DNA of 64,000 bases from Paracholeplasma manati (lineage in GTDB: Bacteria; Bacillota_I; Bacilli_A; Acholeplasmatales; UBA5453), in assembly GCF_025742995.1 (NCBI RefSeq), contig NZ_JAOVQM010000002.1, positions 394,112 through 458,111 of the forward strand, read 5' to 3'. A program made the position numbers and the translations under genes. The notes beneath the pieces are model-generated. The model saw only the letters and a list, made by a program, of their open reading frames with translations. It searched no databases and was not told where the DNA came from. Positions 55,734 through 63,921 of the stretch are shown piece after piece (within the stretch, counting starts at the first letter, position 1; each line of letters starts with the position of its first letter).

Positions 55734-56856
55734 CCGCAATCGACACAGCGTTGGACACAGCATGCACCAGGATGACTGACCACACGTTGTGTTTATTTCT
55801 TATATAGATATATCCAAGAGCAAATCCACTGGCTGAATACGTGATGAGATTGGTGAAGAAAGCCATAAAACTCGTTTCACTCGATACATGAATCAAACCA
55901 AATAGTACCGCACTGATCACCATCGCGAGCCATTGGTTTTTGAAGAATCGGAACATCGCTTTTCTAAAGATGAGTTCTTCAATAACAGGTGCGAAGATGA
56001 TGGTCACTAAAATCATGAAAAGGCCACTTGATGATAACAATGACCTTTCAATGGCTTGCTGATTGAGTGACACAGGTTGCGCATAGTCTGCAATATATCC
56101 AATGATCTGTGTAGCGAATTGCGCACCAATGCTTGCCATGATCATCAAACCATAACCGATGACAGTTTCAGTACCGATTTTTTTAAGTGGTTGTTTGAAA
56201 TAATCGAAATCGACCTTGAGTGCACTCCAGGTAAGTGGGATAACGCCAATTGCGAGTACAATATAAATTGCGAAGTTGAGGATAGAAGAAGCACTGTCTG
56301 TAAGTTCGGTAAATGCTTGAGGTGTTTTGACACGTTCCGTATTGACCAAAGCACCCACACCGATTTGATTTAAGAATGGTTGATAGTCTTCAAATAAGTA
56401 GAGTTCAACATAAACAGAAGGGCGAACATTGCTCCATTTTATGTCTTCAATCAAATAAAAAGATTGAATCATTTCTAATGTATAGCTATCTTTTAAATAA
56501 GGGTTAGCACGGTTTGCGAAAACGACATACTGAGGACCCTCATAAATCACAACAAGGTTAGTATAGTCAGCTGAATATTCCTGATAATAACTGATCTGAG
56601 CATAACCAACGCCATTCGGGTCTTGACTCACATTATAAAACATGGATTCAATGGTGGTGTAATCGGTGGTAAAACGGTCATCACTATAAAAAAAGAGGAC
56701 AGCGACACCTGCAACCAACAACATAATGACAAAATAGACTACCACACTGATAATGGCACGATTGAGTGAGAACAAAGGTCTCGGTTTAGGTGCTTCAGGT
56801 TTTGATTCAAATAAGTCTTCGAAATCTAAGATTTCATTTGAGTTTTCTTGTGACAT
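55708..56856 (-). CDS. CPBP family intramembrane metalloprotease
   Basis: A 382-residue membrane protein of the CAAX-protease/bacteriocin-processing (CPBP) family. The motifs are E293-E294-x-x-x-R298 (P-V-I-E-E-L-I-F-R), then F-G-L-I-H-V and L-V-H-A-V-S-N-A. These glutamates and histidines are the predicted metal site. About eight membrane helices; the N-terminal cytosolic part is acidic (N-S-N-E-I-L-D-F-E-D-L-F-E). A large loop of about 120 residues follows the first helix. The ATG at 56856 is supported by GAAAGGA, though with a long 11-base spacer. A TATAAT (56900-56895, minus) lies upstream. Confidence 0.85.
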   Translation of the reverse strand: MSQENSNEILDFEDLFESKPEAPKPRPLFSLNRAIISVVVYFVIMLLVAGVAVLFFYSDDRFTTDYTTIESMFYNVSQDPNGVGYAQISYYQEYSADYTNLVVIYEGPQYVVFANRANPYLKDSYTLEMIQSFYLIEDIKWSNVRPSVYVELYLFEDYQPFLNQIGVGALVNTERVKTPQAFTELTDSASSILNFAIYIVLAIGVIPLTWSALKVDFDYFKQPLKKIGTETVIGYGLMIMASIGAQFATQIIGYIADYAQPVSLNQQAIERSLLSSSGLFMILVTIIFAPVIEELIFRKAMFRFFKNQWLAMVISAVLFGLIHVSSETSFMAFFTNLITYSASGFALGYIYIRNKHNVWSVILVHAVSNAVSIAAILFLALL

Positions 56857-56937
56857 AAGATATTTAATCCTTTCGATAAATAACATTCATATTCATTATA
56901 CACTAAGGATGCGAGTTTGTTTTGAAAAAAATGATAA

Positions 56938-56967
56938 GATGTGATAATATGTTATCGGATGTGATAA
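56938..56967 (+). repeat. Direct repeat in the ktrA-like promoter region
   Basis: GATGTGATAA is repeated exactly at 56938-56947 and 56958-56967, spaced 20 bases (about two helical turns). The first copy contains the likely extended -10 (TGT-GATAAT), the second lies over the ribosome site and ends four bases before the start codon. Confidence 0.6.
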
Positions 56968-56970
56968 AAC

Positions 56971-57624
56971 ATGAAGAAAACATATTTGGTCATTGGTATG
57001 GATACCTTTGGCATTGCATTATGTGACGAATTAACCCAACTAGGCGCAGATGTCATCGCCTTAGATAAAAAAGAAGAAGCCATCAATCGTGTGACAGGGA
57101 TTGTCGAAAACGCGGTCATTGGTGATTCTACCGACATCAACGTTTTGAGAGAAATCGGTGCACAACACGCTGACCATGTCATCGTTTCGATTCCTGGAAA
57201 CGTAGAAAATAGCATTTTAACTACCATGATTCTATCGGACATGAAAGTCCCTAAAATTACCGTTAAAGTCGATAATGATTACCACGCAAAAGTGGCTGAA
57301 AAAGTCGGTGCAACCGAAGTAGTTTCCTCTGAAAAATCGGCGGGTCGTCGTCTAGCCAGACGTCTACTCTCGGATAATGTACTCGACTATTACAATATTA
57401 CCGACGATTATGGCGTCTATGAAATATTCATTGGCGAAGACTTTAAGACAACCAAAATTGTCGATTTAGATATTCGTAATCGTTTTGATGTCAACATTCT
57501 CTTAATTAAAAGAGGTAAAAATGTCATTTTACCAAAAGCCGACAGCGAACTACGCAGTAAGGACATTGTCATCGTCTTAGGTAAACACGACCGCATTTCA
57601 AAATTCCAAAGCATTTTACATTAA
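56971..57624 (+). CDS. ktrA: TrkA/KtrA-type RCK potassium channel regulator
   Basis: A 217-residue cytosolic RCK protein that gates potassium transporters. The RCK_N domain has V-I-G-M-D-T-F-G (NAD/ADP binding) and L-D-K-K-E-E at strand end, and T-V-K-V-D-N-D-Y-H; the RCK_C part carries V-V-S-S-E-K-S-A-G-R-R-L-A-R. The first glycine loop is G-M-D-x-x-G rather than G-x-G-x-x-G. No KtrB/TrkH membrane partner is in the window. A perfect terminator follows. Confidence 0.85.
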   Translation: MKKTYLVIGMDTFGIALCDELTQLGADVIALDKKEEAINRVTGIVENAVIGDSTDINVLREIGAQHADHVIVSIPGNVENSILTTMILSDMKVPKITVKVDNDYHAKVAEKVGATEVVSSEKSAGRRLARRLLSDNVLDYYNITDDYGVYEIFIGEDFKTTKIVDLDIRNRFDVNILLIKRGKNVILPKADSELRSKDIVIVLGKHDRISKFQSILH

Positions 57625-57647
57625 AATCAGTGTCGACTGATTTTTTT
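57624..57647 (+). terminator. Terminator after the ktrA-like gene
   Basis: AAATCAGT-GTCG-ACTGATTT followed by T. Confidence 0.85.
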
Positions 57648-57695
57648 GTTCTTCAAATTTATCTATCCCTACCTATCCCTCTTTGGGCGTAGTTA

Positions 57696-57704
57696 TGTTA
57701 TAAT
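57696..57704 (+). promoter_or_regulatory. Extended -10 promoter of the rdgB operon
   Basis: TGT-TATAAT, 20 bases before rdgB. A tandem CTATCCCT repeat (57663-57670, 57673-57680) lies upstream. No other promoter or terminator is visible until 63.7 kb, so five genes share it. Confidence 0.6.
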
Positions 57705-57724
57705 ACAAGAAAAAGGAGACCGCC

Positions 57725-58294
57725 ATGAAATTGTTGGTTGCGACTCAAAATAAGCATAAAAAACAAGAAATTGAAGCCGTTTTAAAAAAGACATTCGAAG
57801 TCGTTTCGCTCGCTGATCTATCAGATGATGAAGTAATCGATGAAACAGGCGATACCTTCTTCGAAAATGCCCTATTGAAAGCCAAACATTATGCTAAGAA
57901 ACACAACATGCTCACCTTAGCCGATGACTCTGGATTGTCCATTGATTACCTAAATGGTGCACCTGGTATTTATAGTGCAAGGTACTCAGGCGGTTCGGAT
58001 CTCGATAATTTAAACTTGGTCTTAAAAGAAATGGCTCATGCAACCAATCGAGATGCCCATTTCACGTGCGTGCTCGTTTTATATGACCCTAGAACGAATG
58101 TATATCAAACCTATCAAGGTAAGATTTATGGTTGGATTACCCATACCGCCCAAGGTAATCATGGTTTTGGGTATGATCCAATATTCTATGTACCTGAATT
58201 AAAACAAACCTTAGCTGAATTATCACCTACCCATAAGAATCAAATATCCCATCGTGCGATTGCATTACAAGCGCTAAAGGAGGCGTTCCGATGA
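57725..58294 (+). CDS. rdgB: XTP/dITP diphosphatase
   Basis: Removes deaminated purine nucleotides (ITP, XTP) from the pool. The 189 residues show V-A-T-Q-N-K-H-K-x-Q-E-I, T-F-F-E-N-A-L-L-K-A, L-A-D-D-S-G-L, P-G-I-Y-S-A-R-Y-S and G-F-G-Y-D-P-I-F-Y, the complete HAM1 signature. AAAAGGAG ribosome site. It overlaps the next gene by four bases; Bacillus has the same pair ysnA-ysnB. Confidence 0.96.
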   Translation: MKLLVATQNKHKKQEIEAVLKKTFEVVSLADLSDDEVIDETGDTFFENALLKAKHYAKKHNMLTLADDSGLSIDYLNGAPGIYSARYSGGSDLDNLNLVLKEMAHATNRDAHFTCVLVLYDPRTNVYQTYQGKIYGWITHTAQGNHGFGYDPIFYVPELKQTLAELSPTHKNQISHRAIALQALKEAFR

Positions 58295-58734
58295 AAGTGT
58301 TGATTACCTCAGATACCCATGGCAGATACGATCGTTTACGTGCTATCAGTTTGAAACACCCAGATAAAGATTATCACCTCGATGCTGGGGATTTGGTATT
58401 GTCACAAGCAGAACTAGAATCCCTTCATTTAACTGCGGTTAAAGGCAATGGAGATTTGTATTTAGACTTACCACTTCAACAAATCGTCATCATCGACCAT
58501 AAGAAATTCTTATTGGTTCATGGTCATATTCAAGAGGTTAAATACGGATTAGATAAGCTCATCAAACTCGCTGAATACATCCAAGTGGATTACGTTATTT
58601 ATGGTCATACCCATGAACGTAAATTACTAGAATACCACGGGATTACTTATATCAACCCAGGGGCAGTCTCTGGTATTACCCCGTCTTACGCTATTTATCA
58701 AGATGGTAAAATTACTTTCCATCAAGGAGTATAA
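58291..58734 (+). CDS. YfcE/YsnB-type metallophosphodiesterase
   Basis: A 147-residue member of the calcineurin-like YfcE/MJ0936 family. It shows the metal motifs I-T-S-D-T-H-G, H-L-D-A-G-D, V-K-G-N-G-D, V-H-G-H and Y-G-H-T-H. The natural substrate is not settled; small phosphodiesters are likely. Translation is coupled to rdgB by a four-base overlap. Confidence 0.9.
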   Translation: MKVLITSDTHGRYDRLRAISLKHPDKDYHLDAGDLVLSQAELESLHLTAVKGNGDLYLDLPLQQIVIIDHKKFLLVHGHIQEVKYGLDKLIKLAEYIQVDYVIYGHTHERKLLEYHGITYINPGAVSGITPSYAIYQDGKITFHQGV

Positions 58735-58740
58735 TCACCC

Positions 58741-59595
58741 ATGGAACAAGACATCATATCACTGGCTCAAGCCATCCTCAAAACAAACGTGAAAGTCATT
58801 GAACGTTTGATGGGCGGCATGAGCAATTATACTTATATCATCGAAGCCAATGGCAAAAAATACACGTTTAGAAAACCCGGTGAAAAAGCTGAAAACTTTG
58901 TCTCAAGACAGATTGAGTTAAAGAATATTCGCTTGGTTGAACCACTCGGCATTACCAATCATATGGTATATCTCGATTTAGACTCAGGTATCAAAATTTG
59001 TGAATATGTTGAGGGGAAGGTTTTATCGACCTTAGACCGTAAAGCGTATCTTAAACAAGTTTCAGATACCCTTAAAGTCATTCATCAATCGGGATTAAAA
59101 GCGGAAAACGACTATAACCATGTTCAACGTTTAACCGATTATGAAGCCATCAATCATACCATCTCAGACCGTTATTTAGCCTTAAAGAAAACATGGTTAA
59201 ATTGGTTTGAACAATACAAAGGATTGCCAATGGTGTTATGTCATGGCGATGCTCAACCATCAAATTTCGTCATCACAGCTGACAACAAAGCCATGGTCGT
59301 CGATTTTGAGTTTACAGGTAACAATGACCCATATTATGACATTGCACAATTTGGAAACATCGACTTTACCGATGCCTTGGCATTGCTTGATGAATATTGT
59401 AACCACCAAGCAACCTCAGCAGACAAAAAACGGATGATATTCTACCGTATGTTCTTAACCTTACAATGGCATCAGGTCGCAACCTTTAAGCACGAGATTG
59501 GACTATCAGAAAAACTCCACATCCCGTTTGATAAAGTGGCGATTGCTTATTTAGATAAAGCCCAAGCCCTCAAAGAAATGTACGAAGAGGTGTAA
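58741..59595 (+). CDS. Choline/aminoglycoside kinase-like phosphotransferase
   Basis: A 284-residue protein kinase-fold phosphotransferase of the APH/choline kinase (LicA) family. It has the glycine-rich G-G-M-S-N-Y-T-Y, Lys in Y-T-F-R-K, the catalytic loop H168-G-D170-A-Q-P-S-N175 and the metal Asp188 in V-D-F-E-F. It may phosphorylate choline, ethanolamine or another small alcohol for lipid or glycan decoration. It lies six bases after the phosphodiesterase gene and before the large GGDEF/EAL-like gene. Confidence 0.85.
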   Translation: MEQDIISLAQAILKTNVKVIERLMGGMSNYTYIIEANGKKYTFRKPGEKAENFVSRQIELKNIRLVEPLGITNHMVYLDLDSGIKICEYVEGKVLSTLDRKAYLKQVSDTLKVIHQSGLKAENDYNHVQRLTDYEAINHTISDRYLALKKTWLNWFEQYKGLPMVLCHGDAQPSNFVITADNKAMVVDFEFTGNNDPYYDIAQFGNIDFTDALALLDEYCNHQATSADKKRMIFYRMFLTLQWHQVATFKHEIGLSEKLHIPFDKVAIAYLDKAQALKEMYEEV

Positions 59596-59598
59596 TTT

Positions 59599-62500
59599 AT
59601 GACACTCGATGCGTTGCTCAAATTACCCAAAACCCACGAAACGATTCAAGCCATTGAATCGTTTTTAAGCGTGACCTCAAATGAACAACAAATCGCTCAC
59701 GCAAAACTGTTTTACGCATCGATTTTGTTTGAACTCCATCAACATGAAACCTCAATTCAAGTTTTATTTGAGATGTTGGATTCATTGAAAAACAAAACGG
59801 ATGACCCGTTGTATATAGACGCCCTCAGTTTATGGATTAACAATGACCTCGCCTTAAATGATTTTACATCGGCTAAAGAACACATCGAACAAAAACGACG
59901 TGCACTACCGATTTTGAAACAATATTTATATTACATAGATTTGATTGAATGGGCAAAAGCACAAGATGAACCCTTTGAACATTATATCGATAAAGCACTA
60001 GAAGATGCACTACCTGAGGCGATCCGTCAAAAATTTCATTTGATTAAACTAGACCGTTATGTTGAAACTGGTGCGTTTGATTTAGCGATGGATACGATCC
60101 GTCAATTAAGAAATCGCTTATTATCGCCAGAAGTATCACAAACCATCCGCTTCATTGAACTCGATATTTTGTTAGAATCCAAACACTATGATGCGATCCT
60201 AAATATCACACAGTCAGGGGAATCTCCACTGTTTGAATATTATCATTTATCGGCATTGATTGGACTAAAAAAGTACCACCAAGCATCCATCTATGAAGTT
60301 GAGCACGAAAAAACATTTGAGTCGCTACCAATCGATGTTCAAAAGAAGATTTATTTGAAATTGGTCGAACTCTATGAGATTCAAAAAGATACGTTATCGA
60401 TGGATAACTATCAGAAGAAACTCAAACAATTGAAAAAACAGGAAGCCAGTTCACCCAAAGTCGTTGAACCAAAACCTGCCACAGTAACACCGATTCAAAC
60501 CGAAGTTATCATTGAAAAGAAAGTCATTCCTGTGGTTGAAAAGCGCTTGATTGAACGCTCGAAAGATTTTGAAGCGATTCATCGATTGTTGATTTCGGGA
60601 TTATCGTTAAAACCTGAATTGGATACCCGTGAGAAAATGCGTCTTTTGTTGGCTGAAGGGCTATCAAACTTACCATTTTCAACCGCTTTAATCTACCATC
60701 AAGATTCACTGAAACAATATAAAAAAGAACGACTATACGACAAGTCCATTGAAAAAGAGGATTTGTTTAAGAGTGTCTTATACATCGCTTATCAAAAACA
60801 AGAAGACATCATCGAAGAAACCGACATCATTCGTTGGAACCATGATTTACTGACCAAAGCACCTTACGATACCAATCAGGTTAAACGCGTGTATTGTTAT
60901 CCTCTCGAAGGTGGCGCGATTGCTTATTATCAAATCGATAATGCTAATGCGCTATTTTATGACGATTATTTAAAACTCCTATCTACCCTATTAGAAAAAT
61001 TACTGTTGACAGCCAACCAATCGGATAAAACAGCTGCCAAGCTCGATTTGTTTGAAGCCATTGTCAATAGCAATCTCTTTGCGATTAAACTAGAAACCGA
61101 AGAAGGCATCACATTAAACCCTCTAGCAACCCAATGGTTTGGTTTAGATACACATACCACCTTAAGTGCTTTTTTAACCCAAATGAAGGGTGAAGACCAA
61201 ATCAAGTATCAACAATTCAAACAAAACCTGTCTAAAACGAATAACGCTCAGACCATCCTATATACGTATCATGATCGAATCATCGAGGAAACCGCCCTAT
61301 GGATTCATTCTAAAGGCAATGCCATCTTATTATCGGAATGCCATGACATCACGAATCGGGTATTTGAGAAAAATGAGCTAGAAAGCCAAGCCCGTATCGA
61401 TGGACTTTCCTCAGAACTGAATGCCTACGCCTTTCATATAGATAGTGCGATGTGGTTCAATCAAAAAGCCACGTTTGTTTTGATTCAATTGAGCGGTCTT
61501 GACGCCATTGAATCGCTGTATGGTAAACCGAAAGTAGATGAATTCTTCAACGAATTTATCCAGATTACGAAAGGCTTATTGGAGGGGTCAACCCTGTATG
61601 TATTTGACCGTCAACAAACCATGTTGGTGTTGCCTTATAATGACGTAAGAACGGTAGAAAAAAACCTCAATCATTATTTTAAAATGTTGAAAGATACCCC
61701 GTCGAAAGTATTATCAAAACAACCATTCTTAGCTTACGCTGGGGTCATTCGATACCCCGTCAATACGACTGAAACCAAACTCGACAAGTTCTTAAGATTC
61801 ATCCATCTCGCTTTGGAAAAAGCCAAACGAAGATTCGCTATCACCCCTTTCCAATATTTTGATTTCCAAGACTATCAAGAAGAACAATTCGAAGTCTCTG
61901 TCATCGAACAAATGGATGAGGCCATTACCCACGAACAACTGAAATTATCCTATACCCCAATCATTCACCTTTTAACCAATAAAGTCTTTTTATACCAAGT
62001 GAATCCATACATGGATGCACTGTCGGTCGATGCCAATTACTACTATTTGATTGCGAAAAAACGCCTGCAAATCGACCGTTTGGATAAATATGTCTTAAAG
62101 ACTGCCTTTAAGTATTTGAACCAGTTATCCAAATCCACCGATAAATATATCCGTATTTCCATCGCGATTGATGAAGATACGTTTAGATTAAAAGACTTTA
62201 ATGCCTATGTGATCGGGTTATTTAAACAATACGATTTACCTTATTCGGTCATCGAACTGGCCATCAAATCGACTGGTTTATCGCCAGTAGAGTTGATGAA
62301 AACCAAAGAACTCGCTGATTTGGGCATTCATATTGGCGTATCTGAATGGGTTCACGCAACCACGCCATCGGTACATTTCATTCATCGAAAAGAACCGATG
62401 AAACTCGATCAAATACGAACCTTTGATTTCATTCTGAGCTTTAAGGATTTCCTTCATAACCACCAAATGGGATTGATTTTTGAACATTTAGACGATGCAG

Positions 62501-62601
62501 ATAAACGAAAACTCAAAGACTACGCACCGATTTATGTGAAAGAACAAAAACTCAGTTATACCGAAGAAAAACTCACTGCGCTCATAGAGGGGGTTAAGTA
62601 A
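59599..62601 (+). CDS. Multidomain protein with degenerate GGDEF and EAL domains
   Basis: A 1000-residue cytosolic protein. Residues 1-300 form repeated helical pairs like TPRs; a proline-rich linker follows; about 325-475 looks like a GAF domain, about 480-595 like a PAS domain, about 598-760 like a GGDEF fold, and 770-1000 like an EAL fold. The catalytic motifs are lost: the GGDEF loop reads as D-R-Q-Q-T after Y-V-F (about 665-678), and the E-A-L motif is replaced by V-N-P (about 798-805). Only K-L-D and a final F-E remain of the EAL metal and lysine sites. So enzymatic activity on cyclic di-GMP is unlikely; nucleotide binding or protein sensing may remain. The assignment is by eye and needs a profile search. 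It ends with the TAATG overlap to the next gene. Confidence 0.6.
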   Translation: MTLDALLKLPKTHETIQAIESFLSVTSNEQQIAHAKLFYASILFELHQHETSIQVLFEMLDSLKNKTDDPLYIDALSLWINNDLALNDFTSAKEHIEQKRRALPILKQYLYYIDLIEWAKAQDEPFEHYIDKALEDALPEAIRQKFHLIKLDRYVETGAFDLAMDTIRQLRNRLLSPEVSQTIRFIELDILLESKHYDAILNITQSGESPLFEYYHLSALIGLKKYHQASIYEVEHEKTFESLPIDVQKKIYLKLVELYEIQKDTLSMDNYQKKLKQLKKQEASSPKVVEPKPATVTPIQTEVIIEKKVIPVVEKRLIERSKDFEAIHRLLISGLSLKPELDTREKMRLLLAEGLSNLPFSTALIYHQDSLKQYKKERLYDKSIEKEDLFKSVLYIAYQKQEDIIEETDIIRWNHDLLTKAPYDTNQVKRVYCYPLEGGAIAYYQIDNANALFYDDYLKLLSTLLEKLLLTANQSDKTAAKLDLFEAIVNSNLFAIKLETEEGITLNPLATQWFGLDTHTTLSAFLTQMKGEDQIKYQQFKQNLSKTNNAQTILYTYHDRIIEETALWIHSKGNAILLSECHDITNRVFEKNELESQARIDGLSSELNAYAFHIDSAMWFNQKATFVLIQLSGLDAIESLYGKPKVDEFFNEFIQITKGLLEGSTLYVFDRQQTMLVLPYNDVRTVEKNLNHYFKMLKDTPSKVLSKQPFLAYAGVIRYPVNTTETKLDKFLRFIHLALEKAKRRFAITPFQYFDFQDYQEEQFEVSVIEQMDEAITHEQLKLSYTPIIHLLTNKVFLYQVNPYMDALSVDANYYYLIAKKRLQIDRLDKYVLKTAFKYLNQLSKSTDKYIRISIAIDEDTFRLKDFNAYVIGLFKQYDLPYSVIELAIKSTGLSPVELMKTKELADLGIHIGVSEWVHATTPSVHFIHRKEPMKLDQIRTFDFILSFKDFLHNHQMGLIFEHLDDADKRKLKDYAPIYVKEQKLSYTEEKLTALIEGVK

Positions 62602-63692
62602 TGGTTGTTCAAGACACTTTAGATAAAATCGAATCGATGGTTTTGAATGGCGATCAAAATCAAGTTCATTTCAAAATCAAGTCCTGTATTCAAGTGCTAC
62701 GTCAAGGGGAAGGCATCATCGAATCCTTCTTGAAACAAGAAAAAGTGATGGATAAATCCGATGTCTTATTACATATTTTTGGGTTGCTTCAAAATCTATT
62801 TGTTTCGATCGATGCGTTATACGATTTAACCAAGTTGACGATGAGTAATAAATATTCTGTCAACGTGAACCAAAACAAGAACTTACGTGAATTAAAATAC
62901 ATACGAAATGATATTGTTGGACACCCAACGCATCGAACTTATTCCACAGGAGGGGTTGGTTTTTCGCTGTTTTCAGTACCAGAAACCTCGATGTCTGTCA
63001 TCACCTATGAAACCCACTTTTTCAAACAAAAACAACACGAGACATTTAAACACCACATTCAAACCTCTGAGCTGATTGAAGACTACCATCTAGAATCTCG
63101 AAATATCATTCAAGAAATCAGCACACACCTACAAAAACAAACCTTTAAACCAGAACTTTCTATACTCACGAAACAGTTTTTCGATGGCATTCAACTCGAA
63201 TCCTTTGACCGTCATTTGCTCGACAAAATTACGGAAAGTTTTCAAATGAATCGTGACATTTCTAAAGAGTCTCATAACCGTTTGTTGTGGCGTATAGAGC
63301 TGTTGAATGTCTTGGAAAAATGGCGTGAAACCGATCATGAAAAACAAGCTTTCATCCAATATATGAAAGAAGAACAAGCCTACAAAATCTATGAGATGTC
63401 CTCTGATCTAGAAGGCATTGAACCACAATATGTCAAAATCATTCACCCAGAGTTATTGGTTAGCTTCTTTCGATTTATCAAAGACGATGAACACCGTGAG
63501 AAGTATGTGAAATACTTAAAGACTTACGATCACCCTTACCATCAAGCCGATATCGATGAGTTATTGGGAGATGCGAAAAACAACCTACGCGTCAGCAAAC
63601 TCTTGACTTGGCTCGAGCGTCAAACCTCAGAACACCGTGTGTTTTTGATTGGTAGTGCGTTAGAAAAATATAAAAACATGTCATCCAACTAA
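62601..63692 (+). CDS. HEPN-like helical protein
   Basis: A 363-residue all-helical protein I could not name. Residues 102-108 read R-N-D-I-V-G-H, the R-x4-6-H motif with polar second residue found in HEPN ribonucleases, within a helical N-terminal domain (about 1-180). The rest (180-363) is helical with K-E-E-Q-A-Y-K-I-Y and L-L-G-D-A. It overlaps the stop of the 1000-residue gene by one base (TAATG) with AGAGGGGG upstream, so the two products are made together. An RNase, toxin or effector partner of the sensor protein is inference. HEPN-like motifs also occur in non-nucleases. Confidence 0.55.
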   Translation: MVVQDTLDKIESMVLNGDQNQVHFKIKSCIQVLRQGEGIIESFLKQEKVMDKSDVLLHIFGLLQNLFVSIDALYDLTKLTMSNKYSVNVNQNKNLRELKYIRNDIVGHPTHRTYSTGGVGFSLFSVPETSMSVITYETHFFKQKQHETFKHHIQTSELIEDYHLESRNIIQEISTHLQKQTFKPELSILTKQFFDGIQLESFDRHLLDKITESFQMNRDISKESHNRLLWRIELLNVLEKWRETDHEKQAFIQYMKEEQAYKIYEMSSDLEGIEPQYVKIIHPELLVSFFRFIKDDEHREKYVKYLKTYDHPYHQADIDELLGDAKNNLRVSKLLTWLERQTSEHRVFLIGSALEKYKNMSSN

Positions 63693-63701
63693 AATCTATA
63701 A

Positions 63702-63753
63702 GACCCGATAAACCCATGAAAATACATGGTAAAAATGTCGGGCCTTTATTTTT
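63702..63753 (+). terminator. Terminator of the rdgB operon
   Basis: Outer arms GACCCGA (63702-63708) and TCGGGCC (63738-63744), an inner CCATG/CATGG pair, and a T-rich tail. It ends the five-gene operon. Confidence 0.75.
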
Positions 63754-63797
63754 ATATAAGAAATAATTAACTGATTAATTCGATAAAGGATTGAATA

Positions 63798-63806
63798 TGG
63801 TATAAT
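63798..63806 (+). promoter_or_regulatory. Extended -10 next to the transposon end
   Basis: TGG-TATAAT points rightward into the mobile element, which begins about 12 bases later. It may be the promoter of a gene that the insertion has pushed away. Confidence 0.5.
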
Positions 63807-63817
63807 TGATTTATAAA

Positions 63818-63921
63818 GTGAACTACCCACCACTTAACTAGAAGTGGGGGCTTCCTATCCAAACCAGTCTTCACCAGTGACTCAATAGGCTATCCCCGTA
63901 GTCCCTACGGTTCTTATTTGT
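63818..63921 (-). ncRNA. Predicted omega RNA (right-end RNA) of TnpB
   Basis: On the minus strand the tnpB stop is followed by the short hairpin CCGTAG-GGA-CTACGG (63896-63910), a structured middle with CACTGGTGAAGACTGGTTT, and the terminal hairpin GAAGCCCCCACTT ... AAGTGGTGGGTAGTTCAC typical of IS605-type right ends. The guide should be the host bases next to the end (plus 63798-63817, read on the minus strand). RNA boundaries are inferred. Confidence 0.65.
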
